This document shows positions 27,882-36,275 of a stretch of DNA of 64,000 nt, in pieces; position 1 is the first letter of the stretch, and every line of letters starts with the position of its first letter. Origin of the DNA: Pseudophaeobacter sp. EL27. Its GTDB lineage: Bacteria > Pseudomonadota > Alphaproteobacteria > Rhodobacterales > Rhodobacteraceae. The DNA lies in assembly GCF_900313025.1 (NCBI RefSeq), contig NZ_OMPQ01000013.1:186001-250000 (forward strand), read 5' to 3'. Position numbers and translations under genes: made by a program. The notes under the pieces are model-generated. The model saw nothing but the letters and a program-made list of their open reading frames with translations, was not told where the DNA came from and did not search any database.

Positions 27882-28364
27882 ATGATCATGTTGCCACTGG
27901 CTCAATCCCTGCACCGGCATTCCCATGCAGATCACTTTGATACAGTCACCCTGTCTTATGGCGGGCGGTTTTTGCGACGCAAGCGTTTGGAAACGGACGG
28001 TGGGACATCCTTTGTCATTGATCTTGAGAAAACAGAGTCTTTGGATCAGGGTGATGCCTTGGAACTGTCAGATGGTCGTTTGATTGAAGTGCGTGCCGCA
28101 TCAGAAGAGGTATTGGTTGTTACTGGAAATAACCTGCCGCGTCTGGCGTGGCACATCGGCAATCGCCACACGCCGTGTCAGATTGAGGCCAGTCGGCTAT
28201 TGATCCAAAATGATCCGGTGATCAAGCACATGCTCGCGCATCTCGGTGCTCAGGTGGCCGAGGCGGTGGAGCCCTTTACGCCAGAAGGCGGGGCTTATGG
28301 GCATGGTCGGACCCATTCGCATGAACACGGCCATTCCGCACATGATCATTCCCATGTTGAGTAA
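27882..28364 (+). CDS. ureE: Urease accessory nickel metallochaperone UreE
   Basis: 160 residues. The N-terminal part matches the UreE peptide-binding domain (about 1-75), and the C-terminal domain ends in a histidine-rich tail ([20 protein letters not shown]) that binds nickel. It donates Ni to UreG. The last 11 bases overlap the start of ureF. Confidence 0.93.
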   Translation: MIMLPLAQSLHRHSHADHFDTVTLSYGGRFLRRKRLETDGGTSFVIDLEKTESLDQGDALELSDGRLIEVRAASEEVLVVTGNNLPRLAWHIGNRHTPCQIEASRLLIQNDPVIKHMLAHLGAQVAEAVEPFTPEGGAYGHGRTHSHEHGHSAHDHSHVE

Positions 28365-29001
28365 CGCAAAGCTCCTAACATTAACGCAATGGCTGTCACC
28401 AGCGTTTCCTCTCGGGTCATTTGCCTATTCGCATGGATTAGAGCAGGCGATCCACAGTGGTTGGATTGCCGGGCCTTCTGATCTGCAAGACTGGCTTGAG
28501 GTTATTCTGCGACACGGATCTGCACATTCTGACGCTGTTTGGATTCGTTTGGCGCATGACGCTGAAACCGCAGCAGAGATCGAACAGATGAACACTCAAT
28601 GTCGCGCCTATGCAGCGTCGTTTGAACGTCTGCGGGAAGCGGAACGGCAAGGGCAGGCCTTTGCGCGCGTGGTGTCCGAAGTCTGGTCGCTCACGTTACC
28701 CGCCTTGCAACTCCCTATCGCGCTGGGCCGGGCGGCGCGTTTGTCTGAACTGCCGATAGACCTGGTTGTCACCCTCTACCTGCAGGCCTTTCTGGGCAAT
28801 CTCGTTTCAGCAGCTCAGCGATTGATGCCCTTGGGGCAGACGGATGCACAGGCCATTCTGTCGCGCCTGAATATGGATTACATTGAGATCTCGGCGCAGA
28901 CTGTGCAGCAAGGCTTGGACGATATCTCTTCCAGCGCTTTTCTCTCTGACATCGCGGCCATGCGCCACGAAACGCTTCAACCAAGGATATTTCAATCATG
29001 A
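28354..29001 (+). CDS. ureF: Urease accessory protein UreF
   Basis: 215 residues from [19 protein letters not shown], the usual UreF opening; the frame extends upstream only inside ureE. Also visible are [14 protein letters not shown] and [20 protein letters not shown]. UreF bridges UreD and UreG in the activation complex and gates GTP hydrolysis by UreG. It overlaps both ureE (11 bases) and ureG (four bases), so the three are translated together. Confidence 0.94.
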   Translation: MLSNAKLLTLTQWLSPAFPLGSFAYSHGLEQAIHSGWIAGPSDLQDWLEVILRHGSAHSDAVWIRLAHDAETAAEIEQMNTQCRAYAASFERLREAERQGQAFARVVSEVWSLTLPALQLPIALGRAARLSELPIDLVVTLYLQAFLGNLVSAAQRLMPLGQTDAQAILSRLNMDYIEISAQTVQQGLDDISSSAFLSDIAAMRHETLQPRIFQS

Positions 29002-29612
29002 CCCAAATGAATGGCCCGCTGCGTGTTGGGATTGGCGGCCCGGTTGGCGCAGGCAAAACCACTTTGACCGCGCGTCTGTCTGAGGCATTGAAGGATCAGC
29101 ATTCGATTGGTGTGATCACCAATGACATTTACACGCAGGAAGATGCAGAGGCGTTGATGCGCATGCAAATTCTGCCGCAAGATCGAATTATCGGTGTGGA
29201 AACAGGCGGTTGCCCTCACACGGCCATCCGCGAGGATGCATCGATTAACCTTGCAGCGGTGGCTGAGATGCAGGAGCGCCACTCGGATATCGAGATAATT
29301 CTTATTGAAAGCGGCGGTGACAACCTCTCTGCGACCTTCAGCCCGGAACTCGCCGATCTGACGATCTATGTAATTGACGTGGCTGCAGGAGAAGAAATTC
29401 CTCGGAAGGGCGGGCCAGCGCTCACGCGGTCAGATATTCTGGTGATTAACAAGATCGATCTGGCCCCGCATGTGGGCGCATCTTTAGAGGTCATGCAAAC
29501 AGATGCCAAAACGACGCGCGAGCAGCGCCCATTTGTCTTTGCAAACCTTAAGCAGGGCGAGGGCGTTGAGGATATCCTTTCTCATTTGAAGAACATCTCC
29601 GGGTTGGTCTAG
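28998..29612 (+). CDS. ureG: Urease accessory GTPase UreG
   Basis: 204 residues. The P-loop is [15 protein letters not shown], followed by [15 protein letters not shown]. The metal-binding Cys-Pro-His lies in [15 protein letters not shown], and the switch II and guanine motifs are [18 protein letters not shown] and [13 protein letters not shown]. It hydrolyses GTP while handing nickel to urease. Last gene of the operon. Confidence 0.97.
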   Translation: MTQMNGPLRVGIGGPVGAGKTTLTARLSEALKDQHSIGVITNDIYTQEDAEALMRMQILPQDRIIGVETGGCPHTAIREDASINLAAVAEMQERHSDIEIILIESGGDNLSATFSPELADLTIYVIDVAAGEEIPRKGGPALTRSDILVINKIDLAPHVGASLEVMQTDAKTTREQRPFVFANLKQGEGVEDILSHLKNISGLV

Positions 29613-29987
29613 GAGCATGTGCAACTCTTTATAAACTCTTAAGCGCTGATGCCGGACTTATTCAGGCGATTTGCCGATCCAGAAAAACTATATTAACAAG
29701 ATCGACTTCAATCTTTGTCTCGCTTCAACGATGTCAAATTTGGACATTTTGTACCAAAAATCCGCATCGCAGAGAACGTCCGGTTTCCGCCCAACTTAGA
29801 CAGACGTTTGGATTGCCCCGGATACTGAGCGAATGTCTAGTTTGGGCTAGAAGAAGAATTCTAGGTCAGGACGTTCACCTCCAGTGAGATGTCCCCCCCC
29901 TTAAAATTTGCGCGCGAAAAAATCTGATTACCCACGCCGGTTTCAGCTTGAAAGGTTCCAGACTTTCAAAGCCCCCCTCCCAGGTGC
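29613..29987. other. Non-coding stretch between ureG and the integrase
   Basis: 375 bases without a supported gene. It contains GAATGTCTAGTTTGGG, resembling AAATGTCTGGTTTGGG next to repeat copy B (16470-16490), so it probably belongs to the same family of decayed intergenic repeats. No U-rich terminator is seen after ureG. Confidence 0.45.
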
Positions 29988-30686
29988 GTGCGCTTCTCGG
30001 CCCGCTGTTTCTTGCTGTTGTACTATTTCCGACTGGGGCGCCTCGAGCGCCGCTTTGCCTCCGATGGGATCAACAGCCTTAGCGTGGATTCGATTGAGAG
30101 AGAGCCTTGGCCGCCCAAACTGATAGAGATCTTTCGGAACGCATACCCTTTTCAAACGCGCGAACGCATGTTGTTCGAACTGATGCTTGGGACCGGCCAA
30201 CGGATCGGAGACTGTCTTGAAATGCACTGGTCCCATCTGGTCGGGTCTGACATCTGGGTAAAGCAAAACAAGACCAAGAAAAGCCTTTTGATCCCCGTCA
30301 CCAGGGAGCTATCAGAGGCCTTAAGCGTCCACCGAGCGATTTGGGATGCAGCCGAAACGGATCACAAGGGGTTGTTCATCCTTCAAAAGGACATGACCAA
30401 AACAAAGCAGCCCGGCCCCTGGGCCTATCGTGGCGCTGCAGAGGCTAAGCGAGAAGCCCGAAAACAGGTCGGCGCCCAGAAATTCGACAACCATGCTATT
30501 CGCTATACAGCAGCAACCGAACTACTCAGAGCGGGCTGTAGCGATGAACAAATTGCCGCCGTAACTGGTCAAAGTATCAAGATGGTTCAACACTATACGC
30601 GCGCTGAAAGACAGAAACTGAGAGCAAGGACTGCACAGGCAAAAAGAGCCACTTTGGGGGTTGCGCACACCCGCGAAGAAAATTAA
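29988..30686 (+). CDS. Tyrosine recombinase (integrase), N-terminally shortened
   Basis: 232 residues covering essentially the catalytic domain: Arg I in LGTGQRIGDCLEMHW, the beta-hairpin Lys region KQNKTKKSLLIPV, box II His-x-x-Arg in NHAIRYTAATELLR, and the nucleophile Tyr in VQHYTRAE. The second box II His (usually LGH) is Gln in VTGQS. Phage-type integrases are usually 350-420 residues, and the N-terminal DNA-binding domains are missing; the first 30 residues here look unrelated. It ends five bases before the tRNA-Cys repeat. It probably moved the island but is now likely defective. Confidence 0.8.
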   Translation: MRFSARCFLLLYYFRLGRLERRFASDGINSLSVDSIEREPWPPKLIEIFRNAYPFQTRERMLFELMLGTGQRIGDCLEMHWSHLVGSDIWVKQNKTKKSLLIPVTRELSEALSVHRAIWDAAETDHKGLFILQKDMTKTKQPGPWAYRGAAEAKREARKQVGAQKFDNHAIRYTAATELLRAGCSDEQIAAVTGQSIKMVQHYTRAERQKLRARTAQAKRATLGVAHTREEN

Positions 30687-30690
30687 AACG

Positions 30691-30783
30691 TGCGACAGAC
30701 AGTGTGGCAGGACACCACCCGCCACGGTTAAGTCTTTGAAAAGGCGAGTTGGCGGAGTGGTGACGCAGCGGATTGCAAATCCG
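30691..30783 (+). repeat. Right island boundary repeat
   Basis: Partner of 9912-10001: 30/35 identity upstream of the tRNA and 40/41 over the tRNA 5' half. It sits between the integrase stop and the anticodon arm of the intact tRNA-Cys. Confidence 0.85.
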
Positions 30784-30816
30784 CGTACACCGGTTCGATT
30801 CCGGTACTCGCCTCCA
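30743..30816 (+). tRNA. tRNA-Cys (GCA)
   Basis: Folds completely: acceptor GGCGAGT/ACTCGCC, anticodon stem GCGGA/TCCGC with loop TTGCAAA (anticodon GCA), T arm CCGG-TTCGATT-CCGG, discriminator T and encoded CCA. The only intact cysteine tRNA visible in the window. It serves as the right boundary of the island. Confidence 0.96.
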
Positions 30817-31254
30817 TTTAAAACAGTCACTTAGACAAAAGTTGACCGCCGCCCCTGTAGGCGTCCAAACATTCTGTTTTTGTTCTGTTCCGATTTGAGA
30901 GACACAAGAACATGCCAGTTCGCAGGCACTGGTAAGTCTTACTAGACCTGTTTGGTAGCTAAATGAGCAGGTGTTTTGCCCTACCCCGTGAAAAAAGCCA
31001 CAATGCTAAATTCCATCGGCCTACCCGGCCTTTCCCTAATCATCTCCCTAATCATCGTGATAGTGATCGTAATTGTTATCGTTCGATGACTCAAATGTTT
31101 GTAAGCGGCCCCAAGTGACTTCAAGCACTGGCAGCGCAATAATTTACTCTTGGATAACTTGGCCTTGAATGGCTCGGTTTACAGCTGGCTTACACGACCG
31201 TCTGAAAAACACTCACTGCGTGACATCAGAAACTTGTTCACATAGCTTGGCACA
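30817..31254. other. Intergenic stretch after tRNA-Cys
   Basis: 438 bases with no conventional gene. It contains one very short hydrophobic frame at 31003-31089, listed separately. Confidence 0.5.
31003..31089 (+). CDS. Candidate 28-residue hydrophobic peptide
   Basis: An ATG opens MLNSIGLPGLSLIISL, followed by an alternating Ile/Val run and a final Arg before TGA. This would form a single membrane helix, similar in size and character to type I toxin peptides; the IGLPGL opening also recalls the first helix of TatA. The upstream AAAAAAG is a poor ribosome-binding site. The codons ATC/GTG/ATA/GTA are mixed, so it is not a simple base repeat. May be chance. Confidence 0.3.
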   Translation: MLNSIGLPGLSLIISLIIVIVIVIVIVR

Positions 31255-31557
31255 ATGAGCAGTGAAGAATGGTCAGATCTGGAAAACGACGCTATCGTAG
31301 CGGACTATTTCTCTATGCTTTCTGATGAGTTAGCAGGCAACAGATACAACAAGGCTGCCCACAACCGCGCCTTACAAAAGCTGGTCGGTCGATCCAAGGG
31401 TTCAATCGAGTTCAAGCATCAGAACATCTCTGCCGTGCTCAAGGGGCTGGGTGAAACTTGGATCAATGGCTACAAAGGGGAAGTCTGGCCCTCACGCGAT
31501 TTGCGCTACAAAGCCGAAGCCATCGACAAAGATCTGGGCATTGCCCTGCGCCTCTGA
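31255..31557 (+). pseudogene. Truncated hypothetical gene fused to an IS end
   Basis: The first 74 or so residues are well formed: WSDLENDAIVADYFSMLSDE, then YNKAAHNRALQKL and SIEFKHQNISAVLKGLGETW. This resembles the N-terminal domain found on larger proteins with DUF3883-type or nuclease-like C-termini (recognition from memory, moderate). At 31476 the sequence changes into the right end of the IS element also present at 34332-35174, so the last 27 residues (from about EVWPSRDLRYKA) are IS-derived or downstream read-through. The gene is therefore cut off. Confidence 0.65.
31476..31515 (+). mobile_element. Solo right-end fragment of an IS5-type element
   Basis: 40 bases matching 35135-35174 at 38 of 40 positions and ending in the terminal inverted repeat GCGCTACAAAGCC. 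No transposase or left end is nearby, so it is a leftover of an insertion and deletion. Confidence 0.8.
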
Positions 31558-31806
31558 TGAGGGCAGGTTCTGCGCAACCTTGATGCCTTGGGCGGTACTA
31601 ACCCTCTGATCATCTTCCAGCAGGCTTTCCACTTTGGTGCGCGTGACAAGTTCTACGCCATCACTATGGCAACAGCCAAGCTGGGCGCCGGTTCAAATTC
31701 AATATTGTCTTTCACCGTACAAGCCCGCATCCTGAAATGGCCCATTGTAATGGTCACAAGTGCTGAGCTCGTTTCGGATAAAATTGTTAGATCGGGTGAT
31801 CAAAAG

Positions 31807-34041
31807 ATGAAAACCACAAATTGGCGCAACCGCTTTTGCAGGGCCACTGACGCAAGCACCGAACAAGTCCTGACTGTGATCATGGGGGCCATGTTCGGCA
31901 TGGTGGTAACGCTGATCATCGCAACTGTGCAGCATCAGGTCGTCTTGCCCATCGTGCAATATGTCATACCGTCGCTGATCGGCCTGGGTTTTGGCGGTCT
32001 TGCGGGGGGATTTTGGGCTTATCGCCGCGACAAGACTCGTGAACTTGCGGAACACGAGCAGTTGCTGGAGGTCGGCGTCGAAGCGCTGCCTTTGGGCTTT
32101 GCTTTTTACGACGCTAACGGCCAGTTGACGCGGTTCAACCAACGATATCGCGCCATGCTGCCCACCAGCGTGCATTTGGTTCGCAAGGGGCTGCCTTTTG
32201 AAACACTCATTCGAAATTCCGCCGAAACCGTGGCACCAGCCAGCGGATTTCCGGATGTGCACAGCTACCTGACAGAACGGCTGGACGCGCCGGGCAAACA
32301 CCAGAAGGTCTGGACGCACCGGCAAAGCACAGGTCGTTGGGTCACAATGACCGAACATCCGGCCAGCAATGGCGGGTTCATTTCGATCATAGTTGATATC
32401 ACGGAACAGAAAGAGGCCGAACAGGCGCAGCAGGAAGGTGCGGATCGCTATCGTGAGCTGTTCCAGAATTCACCGGTGCCTTTTCACGAAGAGGACTGGA
32501 GCGCAGTTTATGCGATCCTGAAAGGGCTGGGCATCGACGGCGACGCCACAGCGTTACAGGCCCATGTGGATGCGCATCCGGAGATCGCTCTGCAGCTCTA
32601 TGATGCGACCAAAATCCGCAATGCCTCCGACGCCATGCTCAAGCTTTATGGTTCCGCCTCAATGGCCGAATTCGAAGCCGAAATGCGGGGCTGTGATGCG
32701 GAACCTGAAGAACTGGCTGGGTGCATTGGCGGGATGATCGCCTTGTTTTGCGGAGAACGCGAAACCCAATACGAGGCCAAAGACACCACGCATGATGGTG
32801 TCCTAATCCAAACGCGGGTTCGGTTTATTTTGCCAAAAGCCTCCAGGGACAATTGGCAGCAGGTACTGGTTTCGGTGGATGACATCACGGAATGGAAGGC
32901 TGCCGAGGCCCAGTTTCAAAAGGCCCAACGGTTGGATGCCATTGGCAAGTTGACCGGCGGCTTTGCCCATGATTTCAATAACCTTCTGGCCATCATCATG
33001 GGCAATTTGGAACTGCTGCGCGACGATGTGCGCGAGACCGCACAACTGCGGCTGATTGACGCCAGCCTTGGGGCAACCAGCCGCGGCGCGGACCTGATCA
33101 AGAACATGCTCTCCTTCGCGCGCAAGGCGCGATTGGAACCCCAGATGGTCGATCTGAACACACTGGTCAAAGAGATGGAAGACTGGGCGGGACGCGCCCT
33201 CCCCGCCACGATCAAGCTCGAGACCAGGCTGGCTGTGGGGTTGAAACAGGTGCGTGCGGATCCGACATCAACCGAAAGCGCACTTTTGAACCTGCTGTTG
33301 AATGCGCGTGATGCCATGGTGGATGGCGGGACCTTGACAATCGAAACCAAAAACACCTGTCTTGACCCGGATCAGTGCGACGAGACCTTCCCAGAGCTGG
33401 AGCCAGGAAACTATGTCGTGCTCACCGTCACGGACACCGGCACTGGGATCTCGCCCGACAATCTGTCGCATATATTTGACCCCTTTTTCACCACCAAGCC
33501 CCCAGGGGCGGGATCCGGCCTGGGGCTGTCGATGATCGATGGGTTCATGCGCCAATCCGGCGGCACGCTGCGGGTCAGCTCGGAGCCGGGCAACGGAGCA
33601 ACGTTCAAACTGTTTTTCAAAGCGCCCAAGATGCGGGCAGAGGCCGTGCGCACCACCAGCCCATCCCAAGATCTGCCCGCAATGACGCAACACCGTGTGT
33701 TGGTGGTCGAAGACGAACCAGAGGTGCGCAATGTGGTTGCTGCAATGCTGCAGCGGGCCGGCTGTGAGGTAACAACGGCGGCGACGGGCGACGCCGCGCT
33801 CGAGCTGTTTGAGGCAGATCCCCGGTTTGACCTTCTGGTGACGGATGTTGTGATGCCCGGAACCTTGCAAGGGCCCGCCCTTGGCGTTGCACTCCGCAAA
33901 CAGGTGCCGGACCTAAAAATCATATTCATGTCCGGATATGCAGACGAAACCGCCTTTCCCGCCGATCTGCGTGAACAGGGCGACCCCTGCCTTGCTAAAC
34001 CAATTGAACGCCAGGACCTGCTGCGCGCGTTGGTAAAATAG
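31807..34041 (+). CDS. Hybrid histidine kinase with receiver domain
   Basis: 744 residues when started at MKTTNWRNRFCRATD; the frame opens 73 codons earlier, but that part looks like debris. Two membrane helices (about 26-50 and 55-72) are followed by a PAS-type region (about 90-200), a second sensory region (about 210-370), the HisKA domain with phospho-His in GGFAHDFNNLLAIIMGNLEL, the ATPase domain (N box LLNLLLNARDAM, G boxes TDTGTGIS and GAGSGLGLSM), and a C-terminal receiver (VLVVEDEPEVRN, acceptor Asp in LLVTDVVMPG, KPIER). It resembles the kinase at 41776-44361. No partner response regulator is adjacent; the signal is unknown. Confidence 0.9.
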   Translation: MKTTNWRNRFCRATDASTEQVLTVIMGAMFGMVVTLIIATVQHQVVLPIVQYVIPSLIGLGFGGLAGGFWAYRRDKTRELAEHEQLLEVGVEALPLGFAFYDANGQLTRFNQRYRAMLPTSVHLVRKGLPFETLIRNSAETVAPASGFPDVHSYLTERLDAPGKHQKVWTHRQSTGRWVTMTEHPASNGGFISIIVDITEQKEAEQAQQEGADRYRELFQNSPVPFHEEDWSAVYAILKGLGIDGDATALQAHVDAHPEIALQLYDATKIRNASDAMLKLYGSASMAEFEAEMRGCDAEPEELAGCIGGMIALFCGERETQYEAKDTTHDGVLIQTRVRFILPKASRDNWQQVLVSVDDITEWKAAEAQFQKAQRLDAIGKLTGGFAHDFNNLLAIIMGNLELLRDDVRETAQLRLIDASLGATSRGADLIKNMLSFARKARLEPQMVDLNTLVKEMEDWAGRALPATIKLETRLAVGLKQVRADPTSTESALLNLLLNARDAMVDGGTLTIETKNTCLDPDQCDETFPELEPGNYVVLTVTDTGTGISPDNLSHIFDPFFTTKPPGAGSGLGLSMIDGFMRQSGGTLRVSSEPGNGATFKLFFKAPKMRAEAVRTTSPSQDLPAMTQHRVLVVEDEPEVRNVVAAMLQRAGCEVTTAATGDAALELFEADPRFDLLVTDVVMPGTLQGPALGVALRKQVPDLKIIFMSGYADETAFPADLREQGDPCLAKPIERQDLLRALVK

Positions 34042-34525
34042 CTCCCCCTAGGTCCGGACAAACCGGTATCTTTACTGGGACCACACAGACAGGCAGTCTC
34101 ATATAGAAGCGCCACTGCCCCAGACCTATCAACGCGGGGAATACCCCTGCCCTCGTGGGCAATATGCTCATCCCCACAAACAAATACGTCATCAGGGATC
34201 ACGAAGGTCTTCTTTTCACTCGGTGACCCCAATTCTGCTGTCGCGGCATTGACCATCTTGGGCTCATAGCTGCCCTGCGGCGTTGCAGCCCCAAGCTGGA
34301 GGCTATCACGCATCGCACAAGACCTTGATCAGGCTTTGTTGCGCAAATGGGTTAAGAGGATTCACGCCGTGAATCCAGCATGATAGCTGGAGGCCATGAG
34401 CAGTTGGACACCTACGAAGTACAAGACCACGAACTGGTCGACCTACAACACGGCATTGAAGCGTCGTGGATCGCTGGCAAGCACGGAGGTTCGAAACGGC
34501 GTATCTGGCGCAAGATACACATTCA

Positions 34526-34564
34526 CTGCCCGGCAGGGTCATGCATTGCATGATCCCGAGAGGG
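34526..34564 (+). repeat. 39-base palindromic unit, copy 1
   Basis: From CTGCCCGGCAG to CCCGAGAGGG, with an inner perfect inverted repeat TCATGCA-T-TGCATGA. Its reverse complement matches copy 2 (34904-34942) at 35 of 39 positions. It interrupts the transposase reading frame. Confidence 0.8.
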
Positions 34565-34903
34565 GGATCGACGAGGAAACATTGGAGGTTCGAGCCGTCG
34601 AGGTCACGACCAGAAATGTGGGAGATGCGCCCATGCTACCAGACCTGCTGGATCAAATCCCGCCCGACCACAAGCTCGGATCAGTCACGGTGGGGGGGGC
34701 CTATGACACCCGCAAATGCCACGAGGCGATTGCCGTAGGTGGTGCTGACGCCATCATACCACCGCGCAAAAACGCCAAGCCCTGGAAGCCGACGAGCGCT
34801 GGTGCCATCGCCAGAAACGAAGCTGTGCGCGCATCAAAGTACCTGGGCTGGGCGCTGTGTCGAAAATTGACCGGATACCACCGCCGAAGCCGCGTCGAAA
34901 CGA

Positions 34904-34942
34904 CCCTCTCGGGATCACGCTACGCATAACCCTGCCGGGCAG
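34904..34942 (-). repeat. 39-base palindromic unit, copy 2 (inverted)
   Basis: From CCCTCTCGGGATCA to ACCCTGCCGGGCAG. Inverted relative to copy 1, 35 of 39 identical. It also lies inside the transposase, between SRVETTL and MHCVKRLG. Confidence 0.8.
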
Positions 34943-35175
34943 CGGATGCATTGTGTGAAACGTCTCGGTCAATCGCTCATGGCAAGGGACTTCGAAATGC
35001 AGGTTGCGGAGATCAAAATCCGCATCATTCGACCATTGTCCTCGGACCAATGGCGGAAAAGGTCTCATTCCTCAACCGTTACACGGCAATCGGCATACCT
35101 GTCACAGAGCCCTAGGATAAGTCCGCCCAGGGTAAGGGGAAGTCTGGTCCTCACGCGGTTTGCGCTACAAAGCCC

Positions 35176-35612
35176 CTTTGCACCCCCAGCCCCTGAATCC
35201 CGAATTCCATAGGGTCCCCGGGTTTGAGATAGACCTCCTGGCGTTGCCCTATGCCAACGCCAGGAGGTATCTCGGTTTAGATCACATCGCCAGGCTGCAG
35301 GTTCATGAACTGCGATAGAGGCGAGATGAAAGTGGTCACTGTCAAAATGCAACGTCCGGGTGGAGTCGGTCTGATGGCGACGCCCGTTCACCTCGAAGTA
35401 CATATCCAGATCCTGTGGATTGGGCAACTTGTCGCCTGTGACCAGCCAGGGGCCGATAGGCCAAATGTATCCCAGGATTTACTTTTGACCCGCTGCCCAG
35501 AGCAGTGGATCTGAAAACCCCTCTCTGGCAGGTCATTCACCACGCAATAGCCCGCGACATGATCCAGGACCTCCTCGACCAGAGGCACGCTGACAGGATC
35601 AAATGCCCGCAC
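35176..35612 (-). pseudogene. Fumarylacetoacetate hydrolase-family pseudogene
   Basis: Recognisable FAH C-terminal sequence spread over different frames: VLDHVAGYCVVNDLPERGFQ and KSKSWDTFG, then LPNPQDLDMYFEVNGRRHQ, then FMNLQPGDVI followed by an in-frame stop, then IPPGVGIGQRQEVYLKPGD and FGIQGLGVQR. Intact homologues read these in one frame. At least two frameshifts and one stop are present, and the 3' end abuts the IS element. The N-terminal half is not recognisable. Confidence 0.8.
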
Positions 35613-36275
35613 GCCTGCAACTGACTGTTGCTGCGCACATCGCCAGTGATGTCCCCGACCGCCCTAGATAGATCACGGATCATGCCATCTACATCCAGAA
35701 GACCTGGTTTTCACCTCCCTGCGGGTCAAAGCGGGAAAGTCTAATGTCGTGTATCTCCTAGAGGTTCAGCTGATCCTGTCACTATCGGTGGCATTTGTCA
35801 GACCAGTGGTAAAGGTTCCGTCATGACAGACAAGAGGCAAAGCGGGCTCTGCGATCTCTTGCACGCCGCCAGTCTGCGCCATCGGTTTGCGAAGCGTAAA
35901 TAGAGCTTTCGATCAATCACTACCCTGCCCGGCTGGGTTGAAAACGATCTTCCAGCCTGCCCCTTTTTTGACCGAGCCATACCCGGCTATCTGAAAACCC
36001 ATTCTTCACCAGAAACCTATACCCACCACCTGCTTCCACGGTCACACCGAATCAACGGATGGGATTTTGGAGCCATTGCGCTTCCACCCTTGGTGGTTTT
36101 GCCAAATATGGCCAACCCGGTCATTTTTTCTAAAAATTCGCCTTCAAAAAAGAGCAAAAATCGCTCGCCGACCACAGGTTCGTAATACGCTCTTAAAGTA
36201 TCACAACGATATTGCCACTGGAAACGCGCGAGAAGTCTAGAAATTTACAGTAAGTCAAAACGTAGGTGTATCCTG
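35613..36275. other. Intergenic zone, no intact gene
   Basis: About 660 bases between the FAH pseudogene and the chemoreceptor. A short minus-strand stretch reads GYGSVKKGAGWKIVFNPAG before a stop and may be a gene remnant of unknown type. The last 200 bases (36070-36275) are AT-rich and presumably hold the chemoreceptor promoter. Confidence 0.5.

Larger units (their letters stand above)
9961..30742. mobile_element. Genomic island between tRNA-Cys remnant and intact tRNA-Cys
   Basis: About 20.8 kb bounded by direct repeats that include tRNA-Cys sequence, with a tyrosine-recombinase gene (29988-30686) directly inside the right boundary. Cargo: an Lrp/DmdA-like/OsmC/crotonase/acyl-CoA synthetase operon, a decayed zone with integrase and dioxygenase fragments, and a complete urea transport and urease module. 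Conserved housekeeping genes resume some way outside the two ends. Seen: repeats, integrase and cargo. Inferred: acquisition as one or more integration events. An older alternative is duplication of tRNA-Cys by unequal recombination. Confidence 0.7.
34396..35115 (+). pseudogene. Broken IS5-type transposase
   Basis: Starts intact (YKTTNWSTYNTALKRRGSL), loses roughly 90 codons, and resumes in another frame with KHGGSKRRIWRKIH. After a 39-base palindromic insert it continues as GIDEETLEVRAVEVTT and NVGDAPMLPDLLDQIPPDHK, with the DDE-domain remnant PPRKNAKPWKP. A second insert interrupts it after SRVETTL. It ends with MHCVKRLGQSLMARDFEMQV and YTAIGIPVTEP. Several frame changes and the deletion make it inactive. 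Confidence 0.85.
34332..35174 (+). mobile_element. Degenerate IS5-family insertion sequence
   Basis: Terminal inverted repeats GGCTTTGTTGCGCAAA (left) and, on the complement of the right end, GGCTTTGTAGCGCAAA, differing at one base. It encloses a broken transposase. About 840 bases, with no obvious target duplication. A right-end fragment of the same element lies at 31476-31515. Confidence 0.82.

Noticed and set aside
31588-31806. Upstream extension of the hybrid kinase frame
   Set aside because: The segment reads GGTNPLIIFQQAFHFGARDK and looks like debris of another gene. A normal ATG with two membrane helices follows at 31807.
33411-34313. A 300-codon minus-strand frame over the end of the hybrid kinase
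   Set aside because: Most of it is antisense to the kinase ATPase and receiver domains. The first 90 codons, outside the kinase, look slightly protein-like (FVIPDDVFVCGDEHIAHEGR) but cannot be assigned, so no gene is called.
35798-35980. A 60-codon minus-strand frame
   Set aside because: A neighbouring frame reads more like protein (GYGSVKKGAGWKIVFNPAG) and stops after a short distance. At best a gene remnant, not a working gene.
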